A stretch of DNA of 64,000 nucleotides from Oscillospiraceae bacterium (GCA_015065805.1 SVPN01000001.1:30284-94283), one strand, 5' to 3'; numbered from the stretch's first letter, positions 25,711 to 35,576 are shown. Notes: generated from the letters alone by a model not told the origin. Program-made: numbers and translations.

Positions 25711-25745
25711 AAAACGCCCCTCTTGACGACCAAGAGGGGCGTTTT
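25711..25745. terminator. Bidirectional terminator after the NCS2 permease gene
   Basis: AAAACGCCCCTCTT pairs with AAGAGGGGCGTTTT around a short loop, between convergent genes. Confidence 0.9.
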
Positions 25746-25756
25746 GCTGTCTGTAT

Positions 25757-26449
25757 TTACCCTTTTATCAGATCCTTGATCACCTCACCTGCCAGCACAA
25801 GTCCCGCCGCAGACGGAACAAACGAAATACTGGCAGGCAGACGGCGACCGCCCTCGGGCGGCACGACGGGCTCTTCCTTGGAATAGACCACCTTACAGGA
25901 GGTGATCCCGCGCAGCTTCAATTCACGACGCATCACACGTGCAAGCGGACAGACCGAGGTCTTGGTGATATCCGCGACCTCAAAACGCGTAGGATCCAGC
26001 TTGTTCCCCGCTCCCATACAGCTGATAACGGGAATCCCCAGTGCCTTGGCGCGCACGATCAGCTCCGTTTTGGCGGGAACGTGATCGACCGCATCGACAA
26101 TATAGGAAAATAACGACAGATCGATCTCATCTGCCGTTTCGGGCGTATAAAACAGCGCCTTTGTCTGCACCTCACAGGCGGGATGGATGTCCTTCACGCG
26201 CTCGGCGGCAACCTCCACCTTGAGCCGTCCGACTGTCGAATGCAGGGCGATAAGCTGGCGGTTGATGTTTGTGACACTCACCGTATCGTTATCCACCAGC
26301 AACAGCTTCCCCACTCCCGCACGGGCAAGCGCCTCCACGACATAAGAGCCGACACCGCCGACGCCGAACACGGCTACCGAAGCGTTTTGAAGAGTTGTCA
26401 CCGCCTCTTCACCGATCAGCATCGCAGTGCGTTCAAATTGTTGTGTCAT
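25757..26449 (-). CDS. tcdA: tRNA threonylcarbamoyladenosine dehydratase (TcdA/CsdL-like)
   Basis: This 230-residue ThiF/E1-like protein has the nucleotide-binding GVGGVGSYVVEALARAGVG and the LLVDNDTVSVTNINRQ segment of the E1 superfamily. It is most similar to TcdA, which converts t6A to the cyclic ct6A in tRNA, using ATP. The ATG overlaps the stop codon of the upstream thiolase-like tRNA enzyme gene (CTATGA), so they are translationally coupled. Confidence 0.88.
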   Translation of the reverse strand: MTQQFERTAMLIGEEAVTTLQNASVAVFGVGGVGSYVVEALARAGVGKLLLVDNDTVSVTNINRQLIALHSTVGRLKVEVAAERVKDIHPACEVQTKALFYTPETADEIDLSLFSYIVDAVDHVPAKTELIVRAKALGIPVISCMGAGNKLDPTRFEVADITKTSVCPLARVMRRELKLRGITSCKVVYSKEEPVVPPEGGRRLPASISFVPSAAGLVLAGEVIKDLIKG

Positions 26450-27279
26450 AGTGTTTCATCCTTATCATAATGTTTCGTAAACGGGATGGGCGGTTTGCCG
26501 TCGCTGAGGCGGTAAGCGGGCAACATACCGACATTGACATTGTGCAAACTGCGGAAAAGCTGTGCATCCGCCTGCGGATGCTGTTGCTTGATATACACCA
26601 GAAGCTCCTTGGTTTCCTGCCGTTTAGAGCCGCCGCAACCCGCATCGGACAACGGACAGCCGCTGTGCAAAAAGGTGAGCGCACTGTTGATCTTCCACAG
26701 CTGAATATCGCGCTCCGCAACCGCATACAGCGGACGGATAAGCTCCATCCCCTCATAATTCTCCGCTTTCACCTTGGGCATCATCGTTTTGATTTCCGCA
26801 CCGTACAGCATACTCATCAGCGCTGTTTCCACCACATCATCGCGATGGTGTCCGAGCGCGATCTTGTTGCATCCGTGCTGCTGAGCCAGCTTATACAGCC
26901 AGCCGCGACGCATTCTGGCACACAGGTAGCAAGGAGAGCCGTCGGTCTGCTCCTCCACCACACGAAACAGCTCAACATTCTCGATCACAAGCGGGAGTTC
27001 GAGCGCTTCGCCGAGTGCTTCCAGCTGAGCGCGATCCTGCGCGGAATAACCGGGATCCATACACAAAAACACCAGTTCAAAGGGGTATTCGCTGTGGCGT
27101 TGGAGCTGCTGCATACATTTCGCGAGCAGAAAGGAATCCTTGCCTCCCGAAATGCACACCGCCACACGGTCATTCGGACGGAGCAGTTCGTATTCCTTGA
27201 GAGCACCGACAAACGGTTGCCAGATGCTTTTGCGGTAGGTCTTGAAGATGGTTCGCTCGATGCGTTGACACTCCGTCAC
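26446..27279 (-). CDS. TtcA-like tRNA sulfurtransferase (PP-loop ATPase)
   Basis: This 277-residue protein has the PP-loop SGGKDS and the cysteine pair CYLC of the TtcA group, plus LGHHRDDVVETALMSMLYG. TtcA thiolates cytidine 32 of tRNA using an iron-sulfur cluster; Clostridial homologues may differ in target. The start is a GTG at 27279 with AAGGGAGGG upstream; a longer frame to 27450 has no binding site and crosses the promoter. It is coupled to tcdA. Confidence 0.85.
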   Translation of the reverse strand: MTECQRIERTIFKTYRKSIWQPFVGALKEYELLRPNDRVAVCISGGKDSFLLAKCMQQLQRHSEYPFELVFLCMDPGYSAQDRAQLEALGEALELPLVIENVELFRVVEEQTDGSPCYLCARMRRGWLYKLAQQHGCNKIALGHHRDDVVETALMSMLYGAEIKTMMPKVKAENYEGMELIRPLYAVAERDIQLWKINSALTFLHSGCPLSDAGCGGSKRQETKELLVYIKQQHPQADAQLFRSLHNVNVGMLPAYRLSDGKPPIPFTKHYDKDETL

Positions 27280-27308
27280 GGTGGTCCCTCCCTTATCAGA
27301 ATAAAACC

Positions 27309-27337
27309 AGTATAGCATAATTTTAAGTTGAGCACAA
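27309..27337 (-). promoter_or_regulatory. Promoter for the TtcA-like / tcdA operon
   Basis: On the minus strand TTGTGC (27337-27332), a 17-base spacer and TATACT (27314-27309). Confidence 0.65.
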
Positions 27338-27352
27338 TACCGTAATTCGTAT

Positions 27353-27381
27353 TTGCTATACAGTAAAAACTGTGCTATACT
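27353..27381 (+). promoter_or_regulatory. Promoter and possible operator of the deoxynucleoside operon
   Basis: TTGCTA (27353-27358), a 17-base spacer and TATACT (27376-27381). The spacer holds CAGT-AAAAA-CTG, and TATACAG (27357) and CTGTGTATA (27380) form a wider imperfect palindrome over the -10, a plausible repressor site. Confidence 0.65.
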
Positions 27382-27414
27382 GTGTATATACAGACTGAAA
27401 AGGAGACGATATCT

Positions 27415-28065
27415 ATGGACCGCTCGTATATCTTCGCTCACGTTGACCACACCCTCCTCAAGCCCACAGCAACCCTGTCGCAGATTTTTGCGCTGTGCGA
27501 GGAAGCGGTTACCTATCAGACGGCAAGCGTCTGCATCCCTCCGCGCTTTCTCAAGGCGGTAAAAGAGCGTTTCGGTGATGCGCTGACGCTGTGCACGGTG
27601 ATCGGATTTCCGCTTGGATATCAGACAACTGCCGTCAAGGTGGCGGAAACACGCGATGCCGTGGAAAACGGCGCCGATGAGATCGATATGGTGATCGCAC
27701 TCGGCGATGTGAAGGACGGCAATTTTGATGCCGTTACAAGCGAGATCAAAGCCGTCAAAGAGGCGTGCGGCGGCAAGCTGCTCAAGGTCATCATCGAAAC
27801 CTGTTATTTAACCGAGGATGAAAAAATCACCCTTTGTCACTGTGTCAGCGACTCAGGCGCGGATTTCATCAAAACCTCCACGGGCTTCGGCACAAACGGT
27901 GCGACCCTTGACGATATTGCTCTGTTCAAAGCACACATTGCAGACGGCGTCAAGATCAAAGCGGCAGGTGGCATCCGCACCAAAGAGGATATGATCTCGT
28001 ATCTTCAGGCAGGATGTGACCGCATCGGCACTTCGGGTGCTGTTGCCGCACTGGGTGGTGAATAA
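27415..28065 (+). CDS. deoC: Deoxyribose-phosphate aldolase
   Basis: This 216-residue class I aldolase splits deoxyribose 5-phosphate into glyceraldehyde 3-phosphate and acetaldehyde. The Schiff-base lysine is in FIKTSTGFGTNGAT, and IDMVIALGDVKDGNFD supplies the acidic residues. AAAGGAG precedes the ATG at 27415. It is first in deoC-deoB-cdd-pdp. Confidence 0.96.
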   Translation: MDRSYIFAHVDHTLLKPTATLSQIFALCEEAVTYQTASVCIPPRFLKAVKERFGDALTLCTVIGFPLGYQTTAVKVAETRDAVENGADEIDMVIALGDVKDGNFDAVTSEIKAVKEACGGKLLKVIIETCYLTEDEKITLCHCVSDSGADFIKTSTGFGTNGATLDDIALFKAHIADGVKIKAAGGIRTKEDMISYLQAGCDRIGTSGAVAALGGE

Positions 28066-28068
28066 GCT

Positions 28069-29238
28069 ATGAAACGGATATTCTGGATCGTTGCGGACAG
28101 CTTCGGCATCGGCAATGCCCCTGACGCGGCTGTGTTCGGTGACGAGGGCGCCAATACCCTTCGTTCGTGTCAGCAAAGCGGTAAGCTCCGCCTGCCCGTG
28201 ATGCGCACAATGGGCCTTTTCAACATTGACGGCGTGACGGGTGAACTCCCCGTAGAGCGACCGACCGCGTGCTTTGGCAGATTGCAGGAAGCCTCCGCGG
28301 GAAAGGACACGACTGTCGGGCACTGGGAGCTTTGCGGACTGACAAGTCACGCGCCCTTGCCCACCTATCCGAACGGTTTTCCCGAGGACATTCTTGCGAA
28401 GCTGAAAGCCGCCTTCGGCAGAGATATTCTGTGCAACAAGCCCTATTCGGGCACAGCGGTGATCGCCGATTACGGCGAGGAGCATCTCAAAAGCGGTGCG
28501 TTGATCGTCTATACCTCTGCGGACAGTGTCCTGCAGATCGCGGCGCACGAGGAGCTTGTACCGCTTGATGAGCTGTACCGCTGTTGCGAAGCGGCACGTA
28601 GCATTATGCAGGGTGAGCACGGTGTCGGCCGCGTCATTGCGCGTCCCTTCATCGGCAACGCAACCGACGGTTTCACCCGCACGGCGAACCGACACGATTA
28701 TTCGCTTGTTCCGCCGCAGGATACGGTGCTTGACTGCATCCGTGCAACGGGTAAAGAGGTCATCGGTGTCGGCAAAATATACGATATTTTCGCAGGCAAG
28801 GGGATTTCCCGCACCGTCCGCACCCAAAACAACGCCGACGGCATCAAGCAGACGCTTTGCCTGATGAAGGAAGACTTTGAGGGTCTTTGCTTTGTGAATT
28901 TGGTGGATTTTGATATGGTGTACGGTCATCGCCGCAATGTAGCGGGCTATGTGAACGCTCTCAACGAGCTGGACGACGCCTTGCTCGACATGCTCGGTGC
29001 GATGCGCAAGGACGATGTGCTGATCCTCACTGCCGATCACGGCTGTGATCCCGCATTCAAGGGTACCGATCACACGCGTGAATGTGTGCCGTTGCTGATC
29101 TCCTCGCCAATGCTTCACAGAGGGGTCAATTTAGGCACGCGGGATACGTTTGCCGATCTCGGGGCAACCGTTGCCGAATGGCTCGGCGCTCTCCCGCCGA
29201 ATGACGGCACAAGTTTTGCAAAGGAGCTGATCCTGTGA
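28069..29238 (+). CDS. deoB: Phosphopentomutase
   Basis: This 389-residue alkaline-phosphatase-superfamily enzyme interconverts (deoxy)ribose 1- and 5-phosphate. The N-terminal metal site is in VADSFGIGNAPDA, followed by KDTTVGHWE, which carries the phosphorylated threonine, and ADHGCDP and GTDHTRE near the C-terminus. It starts 3 bases after deoC and overlaps cdd by 4 bases. Confidence 0.97.
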   Translation: MKRIFWIVADSFGIGNAPDAAVFGDEGANTLRSCQQSGKLRLPVMRTMGLFNIDGVTGELPVERPTACFGRLQEASAGKDTTVGHWELCGLTSHAPLPTYPNGFPEDILAKLKAAFGRDILCNKPYSGTAVIADYGEEHLKSGALIVYTSADSVLQIAAHEELVPLDELYRCCEAARSIMQGEHGVGRVIARPFIGNATDGFTRTANRHDYSLVPPQDTVLDCIRATGKEVIGVGKIYDIFAGKGISRTVRTQNNADGIKQTLCLMKEDFEGLCFVNLVDFDMVYGHRRNVAGYVNALNELDDALLDMLGAMRKDDVLILTADHGCDPAFKGTDHTRECVPLLISSPMLHRGVNLGTRDTFADLGATVAEWLGALPPNDGTSFAKELIL

Positions 29239-29630
29239 ACGAGTACCAAAAGCTGATCGATGCCGCCGCGGCCGCAAGGCAAAAAGCGTATACTCCGTAT
29301 TCTCAATTTGCCGTCGGTGCGGCGCTGCTCGGCGGAGACGGCGTAATTTACACGGGATGCAACGTTGAAAATGCGTCGTACGGTCTAACCTGCTGTGCCG
29401 AACGCACTGCGCTTTTCAAAGCCGTATCCGCGGGAACACGGCATTTTCTGGCGCTTGCCGTTGTAGGCGGTGATGTCGGCGAAGGCATCGGCACGCCCTG
29501 CCTGCCGTGCGGTATCTGCCGACAGGCGCTTTCCGAATTCTGCGATGACGATTTGCCGATCATAGCGGGAAACGGCGAGATGACCACGCTCGGCGAACTG
29601 TTCCCCAATGCCTTCCGATTGGAGAGATGA
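29235..29630 (+). CDS. cdd: Cytidine deaminase
   Basis: This 131-residue enzyme deaminates cytidine and deoxycytidine. The zinc and catalytic residues are in CAERTALF and PCLPCGICRQ. The ATG-less junction GTGA makes the start a GTG overlapping the deoB stop. Confidence 0.96.
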   Translation: MNEYQKLIDAAAAARQKAYTPYSQFAVGAALLGGDGVIYTGCNVENASYGLTCCAERTALFKAVSAGTRHFLALAVVGGDVGEGIGTPCLPCGICRQALSEFCDDDLPIIAGNGEMTTLGELFPNAFRLER

Positions 29631-29633
29631 GCA

Positions 29634-30947
29634 ATGACAATGGTGGATATCATTTTAAAGAAAAAACGCGGTGAAGCCCTTACCGATGACGAGCTTCGGT
29701 TCTGGATCAACGGTGTAGTGGATAGATCCGTTTCGGATTATCACAGTGCGGCATTGCTGATGGCGATCTGCTTTCAAGGTTTGAGTGAACACGAAACCGC
29801 CACGCTGACCGAAGCGATGATGCGCAGTGGCGATGTGGCGGATCTGAGCGATATTGACGGCTTTACGGTTGATAAGCACTCAACGGGCGGTGTCGGTGAC
29901 AAAACCACGCTGGTGGTTGCACCTCTTGCCGCCGCCTGCGGACTGAAGGTCGCCAAAATGTCGGGGCGCGGTCTCGGACACACGGGCGGCACAATCGACA
30001 AGTTGGAATCTATCGACGGTTTTCAGACAACCTTATCCGCACAACGCTTCACGCAGATCGTCAAGGAGCACGGGCTGTGCGTCATTGCGCAAAGCGGCGA
30101 TATTGCCCCTGCCGACAAGGCGCTATACGCTCTGCGTGATGTGACGGGCACAGTGGACAATCTCTCGCTGATCGCTTCATCCATTATGTCCAAAAAGCTG
30201 GCAAGCGGTGCAAAAGCACTGGTTCTGGATGTAAAAGCAGGAAGCGGTGCGTTTATGAAAACCGCCGAGGATGCCATCGCTCTTGCCAAGGCGATGGTGG
30301 ACATCGGCACGCGACACGGACGCGAGGTAACGGCACTCATCACCGATATGGACCGACCGCTCGGATTTGCTGTCGGCAATGCCTTAGAGGTGCGTGAGGC
30401 CATCAACACGCTTAAAGGCAACGGCCCTGCGGATTTGACGGAGCTGTCTCTTTCCATCGTCACGGCGATGCTCACAATGGCCGGTCACGGAAGCGAAGCG
30501 GATTGCCGCAAAGAGGCAGAAACGGCGTTGTCAAGCGGAAATGCACTGAAAAAGCTTCGCGCAATGATCCGTGCACAAGGCGGCGATGACGCGGTGATCG
30601 ACAACGACGATCTGCTCTGCCCCGCTCCGTATTCTTTGGCGGTGACGGCTCCCGAAAACGGCTATATTGTAAAAACCGATACCGAAGCCATCGGTCGTGT
30701 CTGTACGCTTTTAGGAGCAGGACGCACCAAAAAGGACGATCCCATCGATATGGGTGCAGGCTTGATTCTGCACAAAAAGACCGGTGATGCGGTTTGTGCG
30801 GGAGAAACGCTTGCTGTGCTGTATGCTTCTGAAGAGCATCTGCTCACTGTCGCGCGGGATGCGTTTTTGAGTGCTGTCCGCATCGGAGTTCAAAGCCCAT
30901 CAACCCCTCCCATTATTCTCAAAACCGTCACAGCAAAGGATATCTAA
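29634..30947 (+). CDS. pdp: Pyrimidine-nucleoside phosphorylase
   Basis: This 437-residue enzyme phosphorolyses uridine and thymidine. It has the signature SGRGLGHTGGTIDKLE and the phosphate-binding KHSTGGVGDK. It completes the route from pyrimidine nucleosides to glycolytic intermediates with deoB and deoC. The ATG lies 3 bases after cdd. Confidence 0.95.
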   Translation: MTMVDIILKKKRGEALTDDELRFWINGVVDRSVSDYHSAALLMAICFQGLSEHETATLTEAMMRSGDVADLSDIDGFTVDKHSTGGVGDKTTLVVAPLAAACGLKVAKMSGRGLGHTGGTIDKLESIDGFQTTLSAQRFTQIVKEHGLCVIAQSGDIAPADKALYALRDVTGTVDNLSLIASSIMSKKLASGAKALVLDVKAGSGAFMKTAEDAIALAKAMVDIGTRHGREVTALITDMDRPLGFAVGNALEVREAINTLKGNGPADLTELSLSIVTAMLTMAGHGSEADCRKEAETALSSGNALKKLRAMIRAQGGDDAVIDNDDLLCPAPYSLAVTAPENGYIVKTDTEAIGRVCTLLGAGRTKKDDPIDMGAGLILHKKTGDAVCAGETLAVLYASEEHLLTVARDAFLSAVRIGVQSPSTPPIILKTVTAKDI

Positions 30948-30950
30948 CAA

Positions 30951-30987
30951 AAAATGTGCTGTCACCGTTTGTGTGACAGCACATTTT
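30951..30987. terminator. Bidirectional terminator
   Basis: AAAATGTGCTGTCAC pairs with GTGACAGCACATTTT around a 7-base loop between pdp and the convergent SbcC-like gene. Confidence 0.9.
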
Positions 30988-30990
30988 AAT

Positions 30991-33366
30991 TTATATACGG
31001 ATCTCCTTGCCGCCGAGAAGCGGCACCAGCTCCTCTTTGCAGGTCAGGAATAAAATCTGATGTCGGGCGGCGTGCTCCTGCAACAACGTACACGACCGCG
31101 CTGTGCGCTCGGCATCCATATTGGCAAACGGGTCATCCAGCACGATCACACCGCCGCCTTCGGGAAACAGATGGTCAAGCATGGCTAAACGGAAACTGAG
31201 CGACACCGTTTCCTTCGTACCCTCGGACAAGCGCGCAAAATCCACCTCGCGTTCCTTGCTGTAAAGGCGCATATCCAGCCGATCCGCGTCGGGAAATTCA
31301 CAGGTGAGGCGATCATCGGAAATCTGTGCCAGATTCCGCGCAAAGCGCACTGCCAATTCCACCATCGGATTATTGGCTAACTGCTCCTTTTGCGCAAGAA
31401 ACACCTCCTTGATATGCAACCAATGCGCTAAGCACTCCTTCTGACGGGTGAGAAACCGCTCTGCCGCGTCGGCGGTTTCTTTCGGATCGCCGTGCAGGCC
31501 CTCTTTATAACCTGCCAGATGTCCCGCGGCAACGGTTTTCGCCGTCAGAGCCTCTTCCTTGCGACGCTGGGCATCGGCAAGAGTCGTTTGCAATTGCGTC
31601 AGATAGGCCTCGGGATCGGCAACGCAGGCGAATTTCTCGGGAATATCTGCCGAAACCGCCAGAGAGGCTTTGGCCTTTTCCATCTCCTGCGTCACATCAA
31701 ACGCACGGATTTTTGCCGCATCGGCCGTGCCGTATTCCTGTTCGTATCCTTGCACAAGGGTTTCGGTCACGGCAAGGAAACGCGCGATATCCTGACCGCC
31801 GCAAAGCGCACGGATGTCACGGAGAATCGCTTCGTCATCACGCACCTCCTGTGAGCAGGCAAGCGCGGCCGTCTGCAGGCTTTCGAACGAGGTATCACCA
31901 AGCAATGTACTCAGACGGCTGTTAACCGATTCCAGTGAACGACGCGCATCGGCGATCTGTATAGCGCGTTCGTTGAGCTCCTCAAGCGAGGAAACGCCGT
32001 ATGCCGCGAACACGGTTCGGACGATCCCCTGCTGTTGATTCAATTCATCGGCGATTCCCTGCGCATCCACATTGGCAGGCGACAACCGCATCTCCATCAC
32101 ACCGTCCACGCAAACCGTCACCGCTTCGGTGATCGCCACGGTGTCCTCCTTGATCTCCAGCACCTCATTGGTGCGTACCGAGCGGATCTCCACCTTGTGA
32201 CCGTCAAGCATCCGCACAACGGCAGTCAGATTCATACCGCAAAGCGCATTCTGAAGACGCAGGATCTCTTGCTGTGCCCGACGCACCGACGCGATCTCTT
32301 CGGCAGAGGGACAGCTTGTGTTTTCAAGCACAACCCCAAGGTGCTGTTGCTCCTGCACTAACGTCTGTGCCGCCTGATAGCGTGTCAGAACCGCACGGGA
32401 TTGCTGTTCTGCCTGCAGGGCACGCGCCGTTTCCAGTGCGTTCAACAATGTCGGCCATTTGTCAAGAACATCCCTCAGCTTTGCAACCTCCGCCTCCAAG
32501 CGGGACAATTTCTCTTTTCTCTCCGCACAAACAGCGAGCGTTGCCGCCAATTCGCGGAATTCATCAAACGCCGCCTGCGCAAGGCGCACCTCTTCCTCTG
32601 CTTTGATGCAGACAGCGGCTGTGCGGTCGGCTTCCGTTTCCAGCTGTTCGATATCCTGCAGTACCTTGACCGCATCCTCCCAATCGTAATATGCCTTGAG
32701 GATCACGCCGAGTCCCGATGACCAGCGCGCGGAGCGTCTCACGGGGCGGTCAAGCTCAAGATCCCAGTGCTTGCCGAGCAATTCCTCGATTTTGGCATCG
32801 ATCGCCTGCCCGACGGCATCCACGGATACACCGTCACATTCTGCCGCCGCCATCGTCACCGCATCGGCAATCTCCTGCTTGCCCTGAGCGGTTTTAGAAG
32901 CAGACAGCAACGTTTCCAAGGCGTGATCCGCATCGCGCTGAGAGGTGAACAGCAATTGGGAGTACACCCCTTCGCCGTACACAAGTGCCTCACGAAGAAG
33001 CGTTTCAACGGTTTTGGCATCACGCACAACGCCCGCGGGTGTGGACAGCATACAGCGCGCATCCACTCCCCAGTCCTTCAACAAGGTATACATACCGCTA
33101 TCCGTTTCAAACGCCAGCTTTCCGTCCGCAAAATCGCCCTTCACCCGACTACCCTTCATCGCACTCGGGAAATACCGTTCCATAAAATCCTTATCGGTTC
33201 TGCCGTCCAGCTTCGCATTCTGGAACAGGGTGCGCGCGATCAGATTAACAAGCGTGCTTTTGCCGCTTTCATTTTTACCGAACACAACATTGATACCGCT
33301 GTCAAAACGCACATCGGTATCGCGAAGTCCTGCAAACTGTGTGCAGGAAACCGAATGAAGTTTCAT
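30991..33366 (-). CDS. SbcC/Rad50-like SMC-type ATPase
   Basis: This 791-residue protein has Walker A GKNESGKSTLVN at residues 30-41, a long heptad-rich middle (about 190-680) and a C-terminal ABC signature LSEGTKETVSLSF with Walker B GVIVLDDPFANMD. It is shorter than E. coli SbcC (about 1050 residues) and resembles the YhaN/short SbcC type of Firmicutes. With the nuclease encoded just upstream it should process DNA ends and hairpins. The stop codon nearly abuts the terminator. No CxxC zinc hook is evident. Confidence 0.87.
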   Translation of the reverse strand: MKLHSVSCTQFAGLRDTDVRFDSGINVVFGKNESGKSTLVNLIARTLFQNAKLDGRTDKDFMERYFPSAMKGSRVKGDFADGKLAFETDSGMYTLLKDWGVDARCMLSTPAGVVRDAKTVETLLREALVYGEGVYSQLLFTSQRDADHALETLLSASKTAQGKQEIADAVTMAAAECDGVSVDAVGQAIDAKIEELLGKHWDLELDRPVRRSARWSSGLGVILKAYYDWEDAVKVLQDIEQLETEADRTAAVCIKAEEEVRLAQAAFDEFRELAATLAVCAERKEKLSRLEAEVAKLRDVLDKWPTLLNALETARALQAEQQSRAVLTRYQAAQTLVQEQQHLGVVLENTSCPSAEEIASVRRAQQEILRLQNALCGMNLTAVVRMLDGHKVEIRSVRTNEVLEIKEDTVAITEAVTVCVDGVMEMRLSPANVDAQGIADELNQQQGIVRTVFAAYGVSSLEELNERAIQIADARRSLESVNSRLSTLLGDTSFESLQTAALACSQEVRDDEAILRDIRALCGGQDIARFLAVTETLVQGYEQEYGTADAAKIRAFDVTQEMEKAKASLAVSADIPEKFACVADPEAYLTQLQTTLADAQRRKEEALTAKTVAAGHLAGYKEGLHGDPKETADAAERFLTRQKECLAHWLHIKEVFLAQKEQLANNPMVELAVRFARNLAQISDDRLTCEFPDADRLDMRLYSKEREVDFARLSEGTKETVSLSFRLAMLDHLFPEGGGVIVLDDPFANMDAERTARSCTLLQEHAARHQILFLTCKEELVPLLGGKEIRI

Positions 33367-33367
33367 A

Positions 33368-34495
33368 TCACGCGTCCTCCTTCAGGTCTTGAAGAAGCTC
33401 ATACATCAGCTGTGCTTCTTTGGGATCGTCGAGCAATGCTGTCAGCAGTCCCGCCGAAAAAGAGGTTTCGGGAAATTCCGATTCGATGAGCTCCTTGGAG
33501 ATCAGGCGACTGAGCGCGTGATCGCGATAGGTTCCTTCCGTGAAGCGTGCAAGGGCGTTTTCAAGAATGACGGCGCGGTTTTCATATTCCTGCACCGACA
33601 CCGCACCGCTGAGCACCAGATCCACCACCGTGCGATCCGACAACGGTGCCAGCGCCGTTTTCAGGGTGTCTTCCATCGTATCTGCTGTCAGCGTCAACGG
33701 CAGGCGCACAAACCGCAGATTGCCTGTCTGAACCGCCTTGGCACGCACCGTCTTATCCTTGGAAAGCTCCAGCACAAAGCCGTAGCCTTCCGTGTTGCAC
33801 GCAACATCCGTCTGCACATGAGTGCCTGCGTTGAACACCCGCTCGGATGTCACCTGAAGCTCATCTCCGAGGCGCGGAAACGGTACGTGCGTGTGACCGA
33901 TCAGCCACACATCCATCGGAAGCTCCGAAAGCTCCCGACGGCTCATACGAAAATACTGTCCTTCGTTATCGATGGTTTCCCCTTCAACAGCACCGTGCGC
34001 GATACCGATGCGATAATCCGCCTGCGCATCATATGCGGTTTCCCTGATCCAGCCGAGATTGTTTTCGCCCGGCACAGAGTGCAACGATGTACAAAGTGCA
34101 GGATACAGCACCACCTTGGCATCCCCGATTTCAAGAGGATACGGGCGGAAATCCGTCAGCAACAGTACAGAATCCATCGAAGAAACCGCTTCGCTGACAT
34201 ATTGCCACACCTTGCCGTCGCGGTCGTAATAATCGTGGTTACCCGGCAGGACAACCACCGTGCCGCGAAACGCCGAAAGTGCCCGAAACACCCGTGTGAC
34301 ATCGCGTTTTGTGACACTGTAGGTGTTTTCAAACAGGTCACCCGCAATTACAAACAGGTCGGCTTGTTCCTCGTTGGCGATCTGCACCATACGGTCAAAT
34401 GCCGACAAACGCGCTTCCACCAGCACCGCCGCCTGTTCGTGACCGGCGTATTTCAAACCGATATGATTATCGCCTGTCAAAAAGATCTTTATCAT
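33368..34495 (-). CDS. SbcD/Mre11-like DNA repair exonuclease
   Basis: This 375-residue calcineurin-like metallophosphoesterase has the metal motifs GDNHIG (the usual D-x-H), VIAGDLFEN, LPGNHDYY, IAHGAVEG and GHTHVP. It partners with the downstream ATPase, whose start is 1 base away. GAAGGTGA precedes the ATG. Confidence 0.9.
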   Translation of the reverse strand: MIKIFLTGDNHIGLKYAGHEQAAVLVEARLSAFDRMVQIANEEQADLFVIAGDLFENTYSVTKRDVTRVFRALSAFRGTVVVLPGNHDYYDRDGKVWQYVSEAVSSMDSVLLLTDFRPYPLEIGDAKVVLYPALCTSLHSVPGENNLGWIRETAYDAQADYRIGIAHGAVEGETIDNEGQYFRMSRRELSELPMDVWLIGHTHVPFPRLGDELQVTSERVFNAGTHVQTDVACNTEGYGFVLELSKDKTVRAKAVQTGNLRFVRLPLTLTADTMEDTLKTALAPLSDRTVVDLVLSGAVSVQEYENRAVILENALARFTEGTYRDHALSRLISKELIESEFPETSFSAGLLTALLDDPKEAQLMYELLQDLKEDA

Positions 34496-34520
34496 TCGTC
34501 TTCACCTTCTTAAATATGCC

Positions 34521-34558
34521 GAAATGATGCCGCGGTATTTTGCTGTCGCAAAACACCG
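34521..34558 (-). terminator. Hairpin after the asparaginase gene
   Basis: CCGCGGT-TTTTGC pairs with GCAAAA-ACCGCGG around GACA. There is no good T-run on either side, so termination is uncertain. Confidence 0.4.
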
Positions 34559-34577
34559 CGGTAGTCGTATAAAATAT

Positions 34578-35576
34578 TTATAGTTCGTCGGTCAGGAACT
34601 CCTCCGCAAGCGGCGTCAGCGCAAACCCACGGATATCCTCCCCCAAGCTGACTGCCAGCCACAGCTTCATATACATCGGCACAAATGCCGAAAACGGCAG
34701 TACGGTCAGACCGAGCCCATCAAACGCCTTGGAGCTGGCATAAGAGCCGTCACCCTTCGGAACATCCACCACAAACAGCGGGATGTGTTTCTCGACAGCA
34801 CGCTTGCAGAACGCACGGAACGCTTCACCCGCGGTATTGAGTGTACCCGAATGGTACGGACGGATCAGCACCGCCTTCACTGCGGCAAGATCATACGCAT
34901 ACGTATCCCCCGGACACATCGAAACCGCCAGCACACCCGCATTCTCCGAGAATACGGTGTTTTCATAGGCTTTACCGATGCCGCCGCGGCGGTATGCCGT
35001 GTTCTTGATGATCACATCGTCCTCACACACCGCATACGGCGCTCTGCCGAGACTGTAAACATCATCGCCCGTCTCGGGATGCGTCAGCAAACGGGTCGCG
35101 CGGTGAATCCGCGTCACAAGATCCGCATTCTTGTAGCTGACAAACGTACCTTTTCCGGTTTTTGAACGGATAAACGCCACTGCCGCGGCGAAGTTGCGGT
35201 GACCGTTGGCACGGCGATCCCCAAGCGGATAGTTGCTCGACACCAGCACGATCGGCAGGCTGTGTGCACCGAAAACAAACTGCAGTGCTGCTGCCGTATA
35301 TTGCAAGGTATCGGTGCCGTGTGTGATGATGATGCCGTCATATCCGTTATCCTTGTGCTCACGCACACACGCGATCAATTTGTTGAGGTGTTCGCTTGAA
35401 AGCTGTTCACTGAGTGTTGTATACGGGACGACCGTTTCAAATTCCGCATCGGTATCCTTATGCGTCTGACGATAATGATCCAGCAACACATACGTGCGCG
35501 TTTCATCGGGTGTGATCCAATCGCCGTCTTTCACACAACTGATCGTACCGCCGGTCATAATGACAAGAATGTTCAT
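34578..35576 (-). CDS. ansA: L-asparaginase (type I-like)
   Basis: This 332-residue amidohydrolase has the N-terminal catalytic threonine loop VIMTGGTISC and the second motif IITHGTDTLQYTAAAL. No signal peptide is seen, so it is cytoplasmic. AAGGGAG precedes the ATG at 35576; the frame extends 60 bases upstream without a binding site. It follows trpS on the same strand. Confidence 0.9.
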   Translation of the reverse strand: MNILVIMTGGTISCVKDGDWITPDETRTYVLLDHYRQTHKDTDAEFETVVPYTTLSEQLSSEHLNKLIACVREHKDNGYDGIIITHGTDTLQYTAAALQFVFGAHSLPIVLVSSNYPLGDRRANGHRNFAAAVAFIRSKTGKGTFVSYKNADLVTRIHRATRLLTHPETGDDVYSLGRAPYAVCEDDVIIKNTAYRRGGIGKAYENTVFSENAGVLAVSMCPGDTYAYDLAAVKAVLIRPYHSGTLNTAGEAFRAFCKRAVEKHIPLFVVDVPKGDGSYASSKAFDGLGLTVLPFSAFVPMYMKLWLAVSLGEDIRGFALTPLAEEFLTDEL

